A stretch of DNA of 64,000 nucleotides from Rhizobium sp. 16-449-1b (GCF_017741935.1 NZ_JAGHMH010000010.1:1-64000); one strand, 5' to 3'. Shown: positions 34,599-42,951, numbered from the stretch's first letter. Numbers and translations: made by a program. The notes: generated by a model from the letters alone, not told the origin.

Positions 34599-35525
34599 AT
34601 GAGCAGGAAAGCCGAAGGCGAGCGAGCCGACATCTATACGAGGATTACCGACCGGATCGTCGCCGATCTGGAGAAAGGGGTTCGTCCCTGGATGAAGCCA
34701 TGGAATGCCGCGAACACCGAAAGTCGGATTACCCGGCCGCTACGGCACAACGGTCAGCCCTATTCGGGCATGAACGTGCTCCTCCTATGGTCCGAGGGGA
34801 TGGCGAGAGGGTTTACCTCTCCGATGTGGATGACCTTCAAGCAGGCGCTGGAGCTCGGCGCCGCGGTTCGCAAAGGCGAAACCGGCTCGACCGTCGTGTT
34901 CGCCAGCCGCTTCACCAAGGCGGAGACCGACCGCAACGGCAACGATGTCGACCGGGAAATTCCCTTTCTCAAGGCATATTCCGTTTTCAACGTTGACCAG
35001 ATCGACGGATTACCGGACCACTACTACCATCGTCCGACGCGAGCCCTCGATCCGGTTGATCGGATTGAAAATGCCGATCGTTTCTTCCGCAACACAGGGG
35101 CGGTCATCCGGCATGGCGGATCACAGGCATATTACTCCCCGGCGACCGACCACATCCAGATGCCGCCGTTCGAGAACTTTCGCGATGCGCCTTCCTATGT
35201 GGCGACCCTCAGCCATGAGAGCGTGCATTGGGTCGGCGCCCCGCTTCGGCTGAACAGGGATCTCAGCCGTTATCACAAGGATCGATCCGAACGCGCCCGC
35301 GAAGAGCTGATCGCCGAACTCGGTAGCTGCTTCTTATGCGCCGATCTCGGTATCGCTCCGGAGCTGGAGCCGCGACCGGATCACGCCTCGTACCTTCAAT
35401 CCTGGTTGAAGGTTCTTTCAAATGACAGGCGTGCCATCTTCCAGGCGGCGGCGCATGCGCAGCGCGCTGTTACCTATCTTCACGATCTGCAGGGTACGAC
35501 GGAAAACGCAAGCAAGGCAGCTTGA
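34599..35525 (+). CDS. ardC: ArdC-like antirestriction protein (zincin-like)
   Basis: 308 aa. The N-terminal ssDNA-binding-type domain (DIYTRITDRIVADLEKGVRPWMKPW, then NGQPYSGMNVLLLW) is followed by a C-terminal metallopeptidase-like domain with HESVH at residues 206-210 and the downstream ELIAELGSCFLCADLG helix that supplies the third ligand. ArdC proteins bind incoming single-stranded plasmid DNA and shield it from restriction during conjugation; related proteins are TraC primase parts. The start at 34599 was chosen for AAAAGGAGATTTTGGAC; the open frame upstream to 33282 overlaps the previous gene in another frame and is not coding. It fits with the methylase-helicase as a second antirestriction function. 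Confidence 0.85.
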   Translation: MSRKAEGERADIYTRITDRIVADLEKGVRPWMKPWNAANTESRITRPLRHNGQPYSGMNVLLLWSEGMARGFTSPMWMTFKQALELGAAVRKGETGSTVVFASRFTKAETDRNGNDVDREIPFLKAYSVFNVDQIDGLPDHYYHRPTRALDPVDRIENADRFFRNTGAVIRHGGSQAYYSPATDHIQMPPFENFRDAPSYVATLSHESVHWVGAPLRLNRDLSRYHKDRSERAREELIAELGSCFLCADLGIAPELEPRPDHASYLQSWLKVLSNDRRAIFQAAAHAQRAVTYLHDLQGTTENASKAA

Positions 35526-35974
35526 ACGCGCCAGGCGTTAGCGACGGTCGTCGTCATCGGCGACGGCCGTCGGCGCTTTGTGTTTTGGTTCGGTTTGTGG
35601 ATCCTCATTCCGTCTGAGGTCCAACTTTGCCCCATATCGATGCTCTCGTTGCATCGAATTTGGGTTTGCGGGACGATTTCCTCTCGACGAAGAACGGCTT
35701 TTCCTGCTGACGCATAAATCCTCCTGGGCGACGAATCGCGCCTGAACGATATCGCGCGCCATCAAACGCAACTGGCGGTCATTCCGACTTTTCATACCGA
35801 CGGTTTCGAGGGCATGACGTCCAGCGCCATTGGCGACAAAGGGAATTTCCACCCTTCCCCACCTGTTCAGGTTGTTTGTAGGGAGCACAGTTCGCCGCGT
35901 GGGTTGTTGCGGAATGCTGCATCGCACAAATATAGGTAAGATTGCGAATATACTTACTGGAGAGGAGGCAGGTC
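35526..35974. other. Intergenic stretch between ardC and panD
   Basis: 449 bases. An AT-richer segment (about 35930-35960) directly before panD could hold its promoter. A minus-strand frame (35538-35927) is open but has no ribosome site or known domain and is not called. A GC hairpin-like CGACGG/CCGTCG segment lies just after ardC. Confidence 0.35.
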
Positions 35975-36427
35975 GTGGAAAAGTACGTGGGCGCGAAGCT
36001 ACATGGCATTCGAGTGACCGACGCGAAACTGAACTACCACGGCTCGATCACGATCGATGCGGACTTCTGCCGGGAGGTCGGTCTGAAACCGCTGGAATAT
36101 GTGGAGATCTGGAACAAGATGTCCGGAGCGAGGATCAGCACGTACGTGCTCTATGGTGATCCCGGCTCCAAGTGCTGCATTCTCAACGGTGCGGCAGCTC
36201 GCACGTGCCAGCAAGGCGATGAGATTATCATCGCATCCAGCGTCTTTTGCGAAGTCGATGACATCATCAAGCTCAAGCCACGCGTGCTGGTCTTCGGAGA
36301 AAACAACGAAATAGTCGACAGGATCACCTACGAGGTCTTTCGCCGCGCGGACAACTCTTTGGATATGGCAGTGACGTCCGAGCTTTCCGATAATAGCTAC
36401 GGATTTCCTGCCTCCATTTCCGCATAG
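35975..36427 (+). CDS. panD: Aspartate 1-decarboxylase (pyruvoyl type)
   Basis: Makes beta-alanine from L-aspartate for pantothenate and CoA synthesis. 150 aa from a GTG start with AGAGGAGGCAGG before it. Known PanD landmarks are all present: K8 and H10 (AKLHGIRVT), Y21, the self-cleavage pair G23-S24 (YHGS) that generates the pyruvoyl group, R53, T56 and Y57 (ARISTY), and N71 (LNGAAA). It is about 25 residues longer than the E. coli enzyme (126 aa) because of a C-terminal extension. It sits alone among plasmid backbone genes, with no panB or panC nearby, which is unusual. Confidence 0.9.
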   Translation: MEKYVGAKLHGIRVTDAKLNYHGSITIDADFCREVGLKPLEYVEIWNKMSGARISTYVLYGDPGSKCCILNGAAARTCQQGDEIIIASSVFCEVDDIIKLKPRVLVFGENNEIVDRITYEVFRRADNSLDMAVTSELSDNSYGFPASISA

Positions 36428-36997
36428 CACTGCGACACCCGAAAATTGCAGAGCCCTGGTTATGGCCAGTCGACGCCGATTGCCTGCCACCTCGGCGTCC
36501 TGGATCGACATAGGCAGCTCAAGCTACTTCGTCCCTCGGTGATGGCGGCCATGACGCCCTGCGGGAACCAGGATCGTAGGCGTTGGCGTAATCGATATCG
36601 TGGCCGGCCGCTCGGAAGAATCTTATGCAGTAGGCCAGAGTTCCTCGACGTTTTCCGAGGCGGTTTGCCGTTCGTCCGTTTTCCGCCATTGCTGTTGACC
36701 TTCGAGGGGGACCATTGCCACGTCCCTTAGCCGGTTGTTAGCGGCGCTCCATTTGCGGGCTCGATGAGGCATGTCTGACCGGAGAGCGGCTTCGCCTCGA
36801 TCGTCCTCCCGCAACGGCCGTCCGCAACTTTCTTCCCCTGTCGGCTCCGCCGCCATTCCTCGCGAAGCAAAAAAGCCGCTCCCGGCCGCCCTCCATTTCA
36901 TTGCGGCCCTTCAGGTGCGGTCCGATCGTCCCCGGTCCTTGCGACAGCCATCGAGGCCGCAATGGCGCGGCCCGAAACAGCAAAAGGAACTTGGACA
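36428..36997. other. Gene-free stretch between panD and the DUF736 gene
   Basis: 570 bases in which I see no supportable gene on either strand. The last 200 bases are GC-rich leader like that in front of neighbouring plasmid genes. A minus-strand reading (36520-36620) gives a short protein-like run ending in a stop and may be a decayed gene end, but no family is recognisable. Confidence 0.35.
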
Positions 36998-37306
36998 ATG
37001 GCTACCATCGGCACCTTCACCTCCACCGAAAACGGCTTCTCCGGCTCGATCCGCACCCTCGCCCTCAACGTCAAGGCCCGCATCGCCCGCGTCGAAAACC
37101 CCTCCGACAAGGGGCCGCACTTCCGCATCTACGCCGGCAACGTCGAGCTCGGCGCCGCCTGGCAGAAGACCTCCGAACAGGGCCGCGACTACCTCTCGGT
37201 CAAGCTGGACGATCCGAGCTTCCCCGCTCCGATCTACGCCACGCTGGCGGAAGTCGAAGGCGAAGACGGCGTGCAGCTGATCTGGTCGCGCCCTAACCGC
37301 GACTGA
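36998..37306 (+). CDS. DUF736 family protein
   Basis: 102 aa, starting [27 protein letters not shown] after AAAAGGAACTTGGACA. The sequence is the typical DUF736 pattern ([50 protein letters not shown]). These small beta-rich proteins are very common on rhizobial symbiotic and Ti-like plasmids; function unknown. Two hairpins follow, the second a terminator, so it is a single-gene unit. Confidence 0.8.
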   Translation: MATIGTFTSTENGFSGSIRTLALNVKARIARVENPSDKGPHFRIYAGNVELGAAWQKTSEQGRDYLSVKLDDPSFPAPIYATLAEVEGEDGVQLIWSRPNRD

Positions 37307-37315
37307 CCTCCTCAA

Positions 37316-37338
37316 GGCTCCGCCCGATCGGCGGAGCC
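37316..37338 (+). other. Hairpin after the DUF736 gene
   Basis: GGCTCCGCC-CGATC-GGCGGAGCC, a perfect 9-bp stem 10 bases after the stop codon. No T-run; it precedes the terminator at 37356. Confidence 0.6.
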
Positions 37339-37355
37339 TCCGCCGTCAAAATGCG

Positions 37356-37395
37356 AAGCCGGCACCAGGCGTCGAGCCCGGTCCCGGCTTTTTTT
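37356..37395 (+). terminator. Intrinsic terminator after DUF736
   Basis: AAGCCGG (37356-37362) pairs with CCGGCTT (37384-37390), with a GC-rich interior, and is followed by a run of seven T (37389-37395). Confidence 0.7.
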
Positions 37396-37621
37396 GTGCC
37401 ACACGGAAACGGGAATAGCCGCACAGATCGCCCGATGGTGCCGGGCCGGGATGGCGGCCTCAAGGACGAGCGGTTCCCCCAATTTCGCGCCGCCGCCTGT
37501 GGCGCCAACACGAAATCGGCTCCCCCACCCGCCGGTTCCACCGGTCGCGTTGCGATCCCTCACCCCGCCATCCCGACCCGCCCTGCGAGCTCATCTTTCA
37601 CGATCTCAAGGAGATGAGACC

Positions 37622-37786
37622 ATGACGATCGAACAGCACATCGAAGAACTGCGGGCAGAGCTGAACAACGCATGCGGTGCGGCCGAGCGCCGCCAGATCG
37701 AGGGCGAGCTTGAACTTGCACGGGCCGAGCTCGTCGTGCAACTGGCCGAGCAGGTCGGTGCCATCGAAGCCGACCCGCCCTTCTGA
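37622..37786 (+). CDS. Small helical hypothetical protein (54 aa)
   Basis: ATG at 37622 after CAAGGAGATGAGACC. The product (MTIEQHIEELRAELNNACGAAERRQIE...) is one charged amphipathic helix pair, rich in Glu and Ala. No family identified; the ribosome site and heptad pattern support a real small gene. Confidence 0.58.
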   Translation: MTIEQHIEELRAELNNACGAAERRQIEGELELARAELVVQLAEQVGAIEADPPF

Positions 37787-38111
37787 GGCGGCTTCCCCTT
37801 CTCATTTTCAGAGCCGAGCTCCGTTCGGCAATCACCGTCCCCGATTTCAGTGCTTTCCGCCTGAGAAGCACCGCGCCGTCGCATCTCTCCTTCCGACACA
37901 GCTGTCATCTACGTCAGGGTATGTTGCAGCCCCTACCTCACGCCGCAACCTTGCGCCGCCAGAATTTTCCCCGCCGCATGCGGCTCCTCGCGCAATCAAA
38001 ATTCAGGCGGCTCCAGGTTCTCCGCTCCCGCTTCGACCGTTCCGGTGCGGCCCTCTTTCGAGGTCTGCTTTCGATCCCCGCGATACCAGCAATTCGAAAG
38101 GAGAACCAACA
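37787..38111. other. Gene-free GC-rich leader
   Basis: 325 bases between two small ORFs. No gene or strong structure is seen; only the terminal AAAGGAGAACCAAC is a clear ribosome site for the next ORF. Confidence 0.35.
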
Positions 38112-38285
38112 ATGCAACAACTCGCAAAGTTCCTCGCAGACACGGGCCGCCGGCTCCGCAATCTCGGCAAGGTGATCAGTCACTTCTTCCGCAAGGGAAA
38201 GCTCGGCCTGAAGCTCGCAATCAAGATCCCGTTCTTCGTCGAGATCGAGTTTTCGTTCGGGACCGACTGGGACCGGCGCAAATGA
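38112..38285 (+). CDS. Small cationic hypothetical protein (57 aa)
   Basis: ATG at 38112 after GAAAGGAGAACCAACA. The product starts MQQLAKFLADTGRRLRNLGKV and contains an amphipathic, Lys-rich hydrophobic stretch (FFRKGKLGLKLAIKIPFFVEIEF), which could lie on a membrane. It ends five bases before a strong terminator. Function unknown. Confidence 0.55.
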   Translation: MQQLAKFLADTGRRLRNLGKVISHFFRKGKLGLKLAIKIPFFVEIEFSFGTDWDRRK

Positions 38286-38290
38286 CGCAA

Positions 38291-38315
38291 GGGTCGCCAC
38301 GGCGACCCTTTTTTT
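38291..38315 (+). terminator. Intrinsic terminator between convergent genes
   Basis: GGGTCGC / GCGACCC stem with CCAC-type loop, followed by seven T (38309-38315). It serves the 57-aa gene and perhaps also the convergent WGR gene from the other side. Confidence 0.8.
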
Positions 38316-38343
38316 ACTGCTATCTGCCGCCGGTGGCCTGCTT

Positions 38344-38610
38344 TTAGCGCATAGCGCGATGGTCGGCCGCCCTCGGTCGGTAGCCACGTGTTCTCTTTTG
38401 CCGCGTCAGATCGAGGAACAGGCTGACCGCCTCTTCCTCCCGTTGGAAATGGTGGACCTTTGTCTGCCCTGACGTTCCTATCCTTCCCCACCTTCGCGTC
38501 AGACAAGTTTCCCCGAACAAGGAAACCGAAATCTGCATGGCATAGAAACGAGCCATGTTCCTGGCTGGATCCGATCGCTCGACATAGAGCTGGTAGGGTT
38601 GCGTGACCAT
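38344..38610 (-). CDS. WGR-domain protein
   Basis: 88 aa, nearly all of it a WGR domain: QLYVERSDPARNMARFYAMQIS, then LTRRWGRIGTSGQ with the name-giving Trp-Gly-Arg, then the EEAVSLFLDLTRQKRTRGYRP tail. WGR domains occur in PARPs and bacterial MolR-like proteins and probably bind nucleic acid. The ATG at 38610 (MVTQPY) was chosen because the longer open frame upstream lacks domain similarity. It is a single gene on the minus strand, convergent with the preceding small gene. Confidence 0.78.
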   Translation of the reverse strand: MVTQPYQLYVERSDPARNMARFYAMQISVSLFGETCLTRRWGRIGTSGQTKVHHFQREEEAVSLFLDLTRQKRTRGYRPRAADHRAMR

Positions 38611-38918
38611 GCACACAGAATCGCCGATCCCTGCCAATGCGTCCAACGACAGTTTTGAATCGGTGAAAGCCTGTCGATTCATCGCCGTGATGTTTCGCGA
38701 GACATGGGGGACTAGCTTGGCGAGACGGCTCAGCCGCACGGCTCTACTCGCTGGCGCTCCCGGAGCCCGAGACGGTCTCCGCGCATTCGCGTGACGCTCC
38801 TCTCGCGGATGGCACGGCGCCGTTCTAATCCGAGTAATCGTAATATCCCGGCTCCGACGCACCGGCCCTGAACGTCATTCCGGGAATGATCCGGCGACAT
38901 CGTTAAGACTTTAATCTA

Positions 38919-38945
38919 ATATTCATTCTCTCTGAATAACTATTA
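38919..38945 (+). promoter_or_regulatory. Candidate operator before the second binding-protein locus (motif copy 3)
   Basis: Third copy of the motif at 2872 and 14192: TATTCA-N7-TGAATA with the same outer bases (ATATTCATTC on the left, AACTATTA on the right). It ends 128 bases before the small ORF at 39074 that leads the orphan binding-protein and chemoreceptor genes. The rest of 38611-39073 shows no gene. Confidence 0.6.
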
Positions 38946-39073
38946 TCCCACGATCGGGTTGGGCGGGACGAAGTCGTGCGGATCAGGCTCGATTCCTCTG
39001 TCGCAAGGGTCCATCCGGGATGGAGTTTTCGGCAACCGATCGGGATTTGCTGGGGAAATAGGAAGTCTAAGGC

Positions 39074-39364
39074 ATGGCAGAAATTATCGACTTTCCCTTG
39101 GAACAAACGTACAGCGCGCAGCAACGCGCGCTGATCGAGAGTGCGGAGCGAGAGGGTGCACGCTTTCTCAAGGCGGCCGAAAGTTTGCTTGGGGTTCTCA
39201 AGCAAGCCCAACGAACGCAGGCGGCAATTCTCGCATATCAAGCCGAAATGAAGAGAAGTCGGAGTGAAATCACTCCGCACGTGGACAGTCGCAATGCGGG
39301 TGAAAGCCCTGCGTCTCTCGACGTCTGTCGCGGTAGCAACATCCGATATGCATCCGCTGACTGA
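39074..39364 (+). CDS. Small hypothetical protein (96 aa)
   Basis: Starts MAEIIDFPLEQTYSAQQRALIESAEREGARFLKAAESLL; the first two thirds form one long charged helix, the last third is polar. No signal peptide or known family. The upstream ribosome site is weak (GGAAGTCTAAGG). It lies between the operator motif and the orphan binding protein, so it is probably cotranscribed with that gene. It could be a coupling or adaptor peptide for chemotaxis, but nothing proves it. Confidence 0.5.
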   Translation: MAEIIDFPLEQTYSAQQRALIESAEREGARFLKAAESLLGVLKQAQRTQAAILAYQAEMKRSRSEITPHVDSRNAGESPASLDVCRGSNIRYASAD

Positions 39365-39421
39365 AGTTGTTCAACCGGTTGGTGATCGCCGCCATCGTCA
39401 AGATACGTGAGGGAAAAGACC

Positions 39422-40501
39422 GTGCTCGGGTTCGAGAAAAAGAAACAATATGCTTTCCTACTAGGGGCAGCGCTTCTCCTCGGCCATGGTGCGAGAGCGG
39501 AAGACGTCGACTTGATGACCGGCGTAGTCGCTCGTTCAGGCGACGAGGGCACGATACCAGCCGATAAATTCAAGAAGGCGAGCCCCTGGAAAATCGGAAT
39601 GAGCCACTTTGGTGTCAACGCCAATACATGGGCTACTCAAATGGCTGCCGAATCGCGGGCGGCTGCCAAGAGCGATCCGCGCATCTCGCAGTTCGTGGTG
39701 CTCGATGCCAATCTCAGCCAGGCCAAGCAAATTGCCGATATCGATGAGCTAATCGCCCAGAAAGTCGACGCCATCATAATAACGCCGGTTTCACCGACTT
39801 CCGCGGACGCGGGCATCGAAAAAGCAATCAATGCCGGCATTCCGGTCATCGTCCACACGGGTCTCACCAAAACCGACAAGTACACCGTCGATATTCAGGG
39901 CGGCGGCGAGAACTTCGGAAAGGTCTCGGGCGAGTTCCTGGTCAAGGAACTGGGAGGCAAGGGCGATATCTGGGTCCTGCGCGGACTTCCAACCCATCCG
40001 GAAGACATCAATCGCTACAAGGGACTCCTCGAAGCCATCAAGGGCACAGATATCAAGATCGTTGCCGAGGACGCCGGGCTTTGGTCGTATGATTACGGCC
40101 ACAAGGTTTGCGAGACATTCTATCTCGAAAACCCCAAGGTCGACGGCATCTGGTCGTCGGGCGCTGACATGAGCCGCGCCTGCATGGATGTCTTCCAGCA
40201 ATATGGCGCAAAGGTTCCGCCGATCACCGGCGAGGTGAACAACGGCTTTCTTCAGAAATGGATCGAAAGCGGAGTTGATGCTGTCGCCACCGAATACGGG
40301 CCGGAACAAGGAGCCGCGGCTGTTCGCGCCGCCGCCGCGCTGCTCGAGGGCAAAGCCATCCACAAACGCTATGTTTATGAGCCGGACGGCTGGGACATCC
40401 AGAAGGCAAAAGCGAATTACCGTGCTGACCTGTCAGAAAAATTCTGGATGCCAAGCAGTCTGACCGACACCGACCTCAAGGCCTTGTACGGCAAGCCCTG
40501 A
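39422..40501 (+). CDS. Orphan ABC-type substrate-binding protein (paralogue of 3096-4166)
   Basis: Periplasmic binding protein of 359 aa, same Peripla_BP_4 class as the importer's own binding protein. Shared segments include HFGVNANTW, IADIDELIAQKVDAII, AGIPVIVHTG, HPEDINRYKGLLEA and GIWSSGADMSRAC. A signal peptide is visible (AFLLGAALLLGHGARA-ED, cut near residue 26). I chose the GTG at 39422 because GAGGGAAAAG lies just before it; a GTG at 39407 would add five residues. No permease or ATPase is adjacent. It could feed the importer at 4.2-7.7 kb with a related ligand or deliver a ligand to the chemoreceptor encoded next. Confidence 0.9.
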   Translation: MLGFEKKKQYAFLLGAALLLGHGARAEDVDLMTGVVARSGDEGTIPADKFKKASPWKIGMSHFGVNANTWATQMAAESRAAAKSDPRISQFVVLDANLSQAKQIADIDELIAQKVDAIIITPVSPTSADAGIEKAINAGIPVIVHTGLTKTDKYTVDIQGGGENFGKVSGEFLVKELGGKGDIWVLRGLPTHPEDINRYKGLLEAIKGTDIKIVAEDAGLWSYDYGHKVCETFYLENPKVDGIWSSGADMSRACMDVFQQYGAKVPPITGEVNNGFLQKWIESGVDAVATEYGPEQGAAAVRAAAALLEGKAIHKRYVYEPDGWDIQKAKANYRADLSEKFWMPSSLTDTDLKALYGKP

Positions 40502-40641
40502 ACGCTTGCCTACCCCCGACGTTGGCTTGGTCCGGCGAACGTCAGAAGTCGAGGTCATCAGTGTAATTACTCAACCCACTCTATCGAGCGTGGCGGGATC
40601 AGTGTGCCCGCGGTCGCTCCGATTCCAAGGAGCCGTCTCCC

Positions 40642-42951
40642 ATGACACCAGCAGCAACGAAATCCAACGACCGACGTAATTTCGGGATTGCCGGACGCTT
40701 GACGGCGGCTTTTGTCGGCATTGCGGCCCTCGCAGCCATCGCCGGGGCCTCTTCGTCCTGGTATTCGATGAAAAGCTCCGGCATCGTCAAGGAGCTCGGC
40801 GATCGAACACTCCCGACCGTCACCGAATCCCTCGCCTTCGCGCAAGAAAGCGCCATCCTTCTCGCAGAGGCGCCCAATCTCGTCTATGAGCCGGATCTCG
40901 CTTCGCTCGACGCAAGTTCGAAGCGCCTGGAAGCAATCCTCGCCGGTCAAAGCCGTCGACTGACGGCTTTGCGCGACCTTGGAGTGACGGCGGAACTACT
41001 TGATTCGGTGGAAAAGACGAGCCAAAGCCTCCAACCAAAGCTCAATCAGCTGACATCCATATCTTCCGACCGGATCAAGTCGAAGTTTCACATGCAGGAG
41101 GGCGTGGCCAGCGCTCTGTCCCGTTACAAGTCTCTGGCGTCCATGCTACGCAACGCACAGGCCGGAACGGCGGACACCAGCATCGATCGATCCCGCGCCC
41201 TGACCGACCTCCAGATGGCGGCCGCCCAGATATCGACGCTGATATCGGCCATACCAGATGCGCCAGAGACCGAACTACCCGCTATCAAAGATCAATATGA
41301 TACCTCCGCCAAGGAGATTGACAGCATACTGGCTCGCCTGAAAGCCTCAGGCGGCAGTGCAGCGCTGCAACAGCTTGCCACGGCTCTCCTGAACGAGGGC
41401 GGAGGTCCCGAAGGGCTGTTTGCGCTTCGAGCCGACCAGGCCAAGCTCAATGGCCAGATCGCAGATATGCTGAATGATTTGACGGTGACCTCCATCATTC
41501 TTGGAGTCGACGTCAAATTGATTGCGGCGAAGGAAAAGCAAGCTGCCCGAAATGCCGCGGAACTGTCTCGGGGAGTGACCCAGCAGACTGTCGCCGTCAA
41601 TGCGGCAACGAGCTTCCTCGTGATTGCAGCCGCCCTCAGCGCCCTATTCTACGTCCGGCGCTCCGTCACGCGGCGGCTGATCAGGCTCGCGACCGTTATG
41701 GGCCGTATCGCCTCCGGTGATCATTCCACTCAAGTCCCCATGTCCGGCCGCGACGAGATCACCGACATGGCCGGCGCCGTCGAAGTGTTCCGTGCCAATG
41801 CCGTCGCCAATATCCGCCTCGAACAGGAAGCAGAGGAGCAGCGCAACCTGACAGAAGAGGATCGGCAGCGTAAGGCCGAGAGCGATCGCGTCCGGGCAGA
41901 GGCAATGGCACAAGCCACGCAGGGTCTCGGCGAAGGGCTGAAGCACCTTGCCAACGGAGATTTGACCTATCGGCTTTCGCAGACTTTTGCTGCCGAATTC
42001 GAGACGCTGCGCGCCGATTTCAACGGTGCCGTCGGCCAGCTTGCCGAGACCCTGAGTGCCGTCGCGGACGCGGCAAACGCCATTGACAGTGGCAGCCGCG
42101 AAGTCAGCGGCAGCGCCGATGACCTGTCCAAGCGCACCGAGCAGCAGGCGGCGTCGCTCGAAGAAACGGCAGCTGCCCTCGACGAGATCACGGTGAATGT
42201 GGCCAATTCGTCCAAGCGCGCCGATGAAGCTCGCAAGATCGCCGCCCAGGCCAATACCAGTGCCGCCCAGTCGGGCCAAGTGGTGGCGAGCGCTGTCGAC
42301 GCCATGGAAAAGATCGAACAATCGTCGAAGCAGGTCTCCAACATTATCGGCGTCATCGACGAAATCGCATTCCAGACCAATCTCCTTGCGCTCAATGCCG
42401 GCGTTGAGGCGGCCCGAGCCGGCGACGCCGGCAAAGGCTTCGCCGTCGTCGCACAGGAAGTTCGCGAACTGGCGCAGCGCTCCGCGAAGGCTGCGAGGGA
42501 GATCAAAGAGCTGATCCGAAACTCCTCGGTCGAGGTGCAGAATGGCGTCAAGCTCGTCAGCGAGACCGGTGCCGCCCTGAAAACAATCGAGGGATACATT
42601 GTTACCGTCAACCGGCATATGGACTCGATCGCGACATCGGCCCGGGAACAGTCGGTCGGTCTCGTGGAGGTGAATACCGCCGTCAACCAGATGGATCAAG
42701 TCACCCAGCAGAATGCTGCCATGGTCGAGGAAAGCAATGCCGCGAGCGCGACACTCGCTGGGGAGGCCCGCCGGCTTCGCGACCTGATCAGCCAGTTCCA
42801 GTTTGGCGAGCAGATGCGCCGGCAGGCTTCCGTCACCGAGGCCGGCCCATCCAACCGGCCCGTCGCATCGCCGGCGCGCCGAATTGCGGGTGCCGTGGCG
42901 AGGGCCTTTTCCGGCAACGTCGCCGTCAAGCAGACCTGGGAAGAATTCTGA
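40642..42951 (+). CDS. Methyl-accepting chemotaxis protein with CheR-tether tail
   Basis: 769 aa. TM1 is at about residues 15-37 (LTAAFVGIAALAAIAGASSSWY), followed by a large helical periplasmic domain to about residue 310, then TM2 (TSFLVIAAALSALFYVRRSV) and HAMP (RRLIRLATVMGRIASGDHSTQVP). The signalling hairpin EIAFQTNLLALNAGVEAARA lies near residue 574. The last residues are QTWEEF, matching the xWxxF pentapeptide that tethers CheR/CheB; the other receptor here lacks it. CAAGGAGCCGTCTCCC precedes the ATG. Placed directly after the orphan binding protein, it probably reads that protein's ligand. Confidence 0.93.
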   Translation: MTPAATKSNDRRNFGIAGRLTAAFVGIAALAAIAGASSSWYSMKSSGIVKELGDRTLPTVTESLAFAQESAILLAEAPNLVYEPDLASLDASSKRLEAILAGQSRRLTALRDLGVTAELLDSVEKTSQSLQPKLNQLTSISSDRIKSKFHMQEGVASALSRYKSLASMLRNAQAGTADTSIDRSRALTDLQMAAAQISTLISAIPDAPETELPAIKDQYDTSAKEIDSILARLKASGGSAALQQLATALLNEGGGPEGLFALRADQAKLNGQIADMLNDLTVTSIILGVDVKLIAAKEKQAARNAAELSRGVTQQTVAVNAATSFLVIAAALSALFYVRRSVTRRLIRLATVMGRIASGDHSTQVPMSGRDEITDMAGAVEVFRANAVANIRLEQEAEEQRNLTEEDRQRKAESDRVRAEAMAQATQGLGEGLKHLANGDLTYRLSQTFAAEFETLRADFNGAVGQLAETLSAVADAANAIDSGSREVSGSADDLSKRTEQQAASLEETAAALDEITVNVANSSKRADEARKIAAQANTSAAQSGQVVASAVDAMEKIEQSSKQVSNIIGVIDEIAFQTNLLALNAGVEAARAGDAGKGFAVVAQEVRELAQRSAKAAREIKELIRNSSVEVQNGVKLVSETGAALKTIEGYIVTVNRHMDSIATSAREQSVGLVEVNTAVNQMDQVTQQNAAMVEESNAASATLAGEARRLRDLISQFQFGEQMRRQASVTEAGPSNRPVASPARRIAGAVARAFSGNVAVKQTWEEF

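Noticed and set aside
35538..35927. Minus-strand frame of 129 codons between ardC and panD
   Set aside because: No ribosome site, basic low-complexity tail, no domain. Could be real but I cannot support it.
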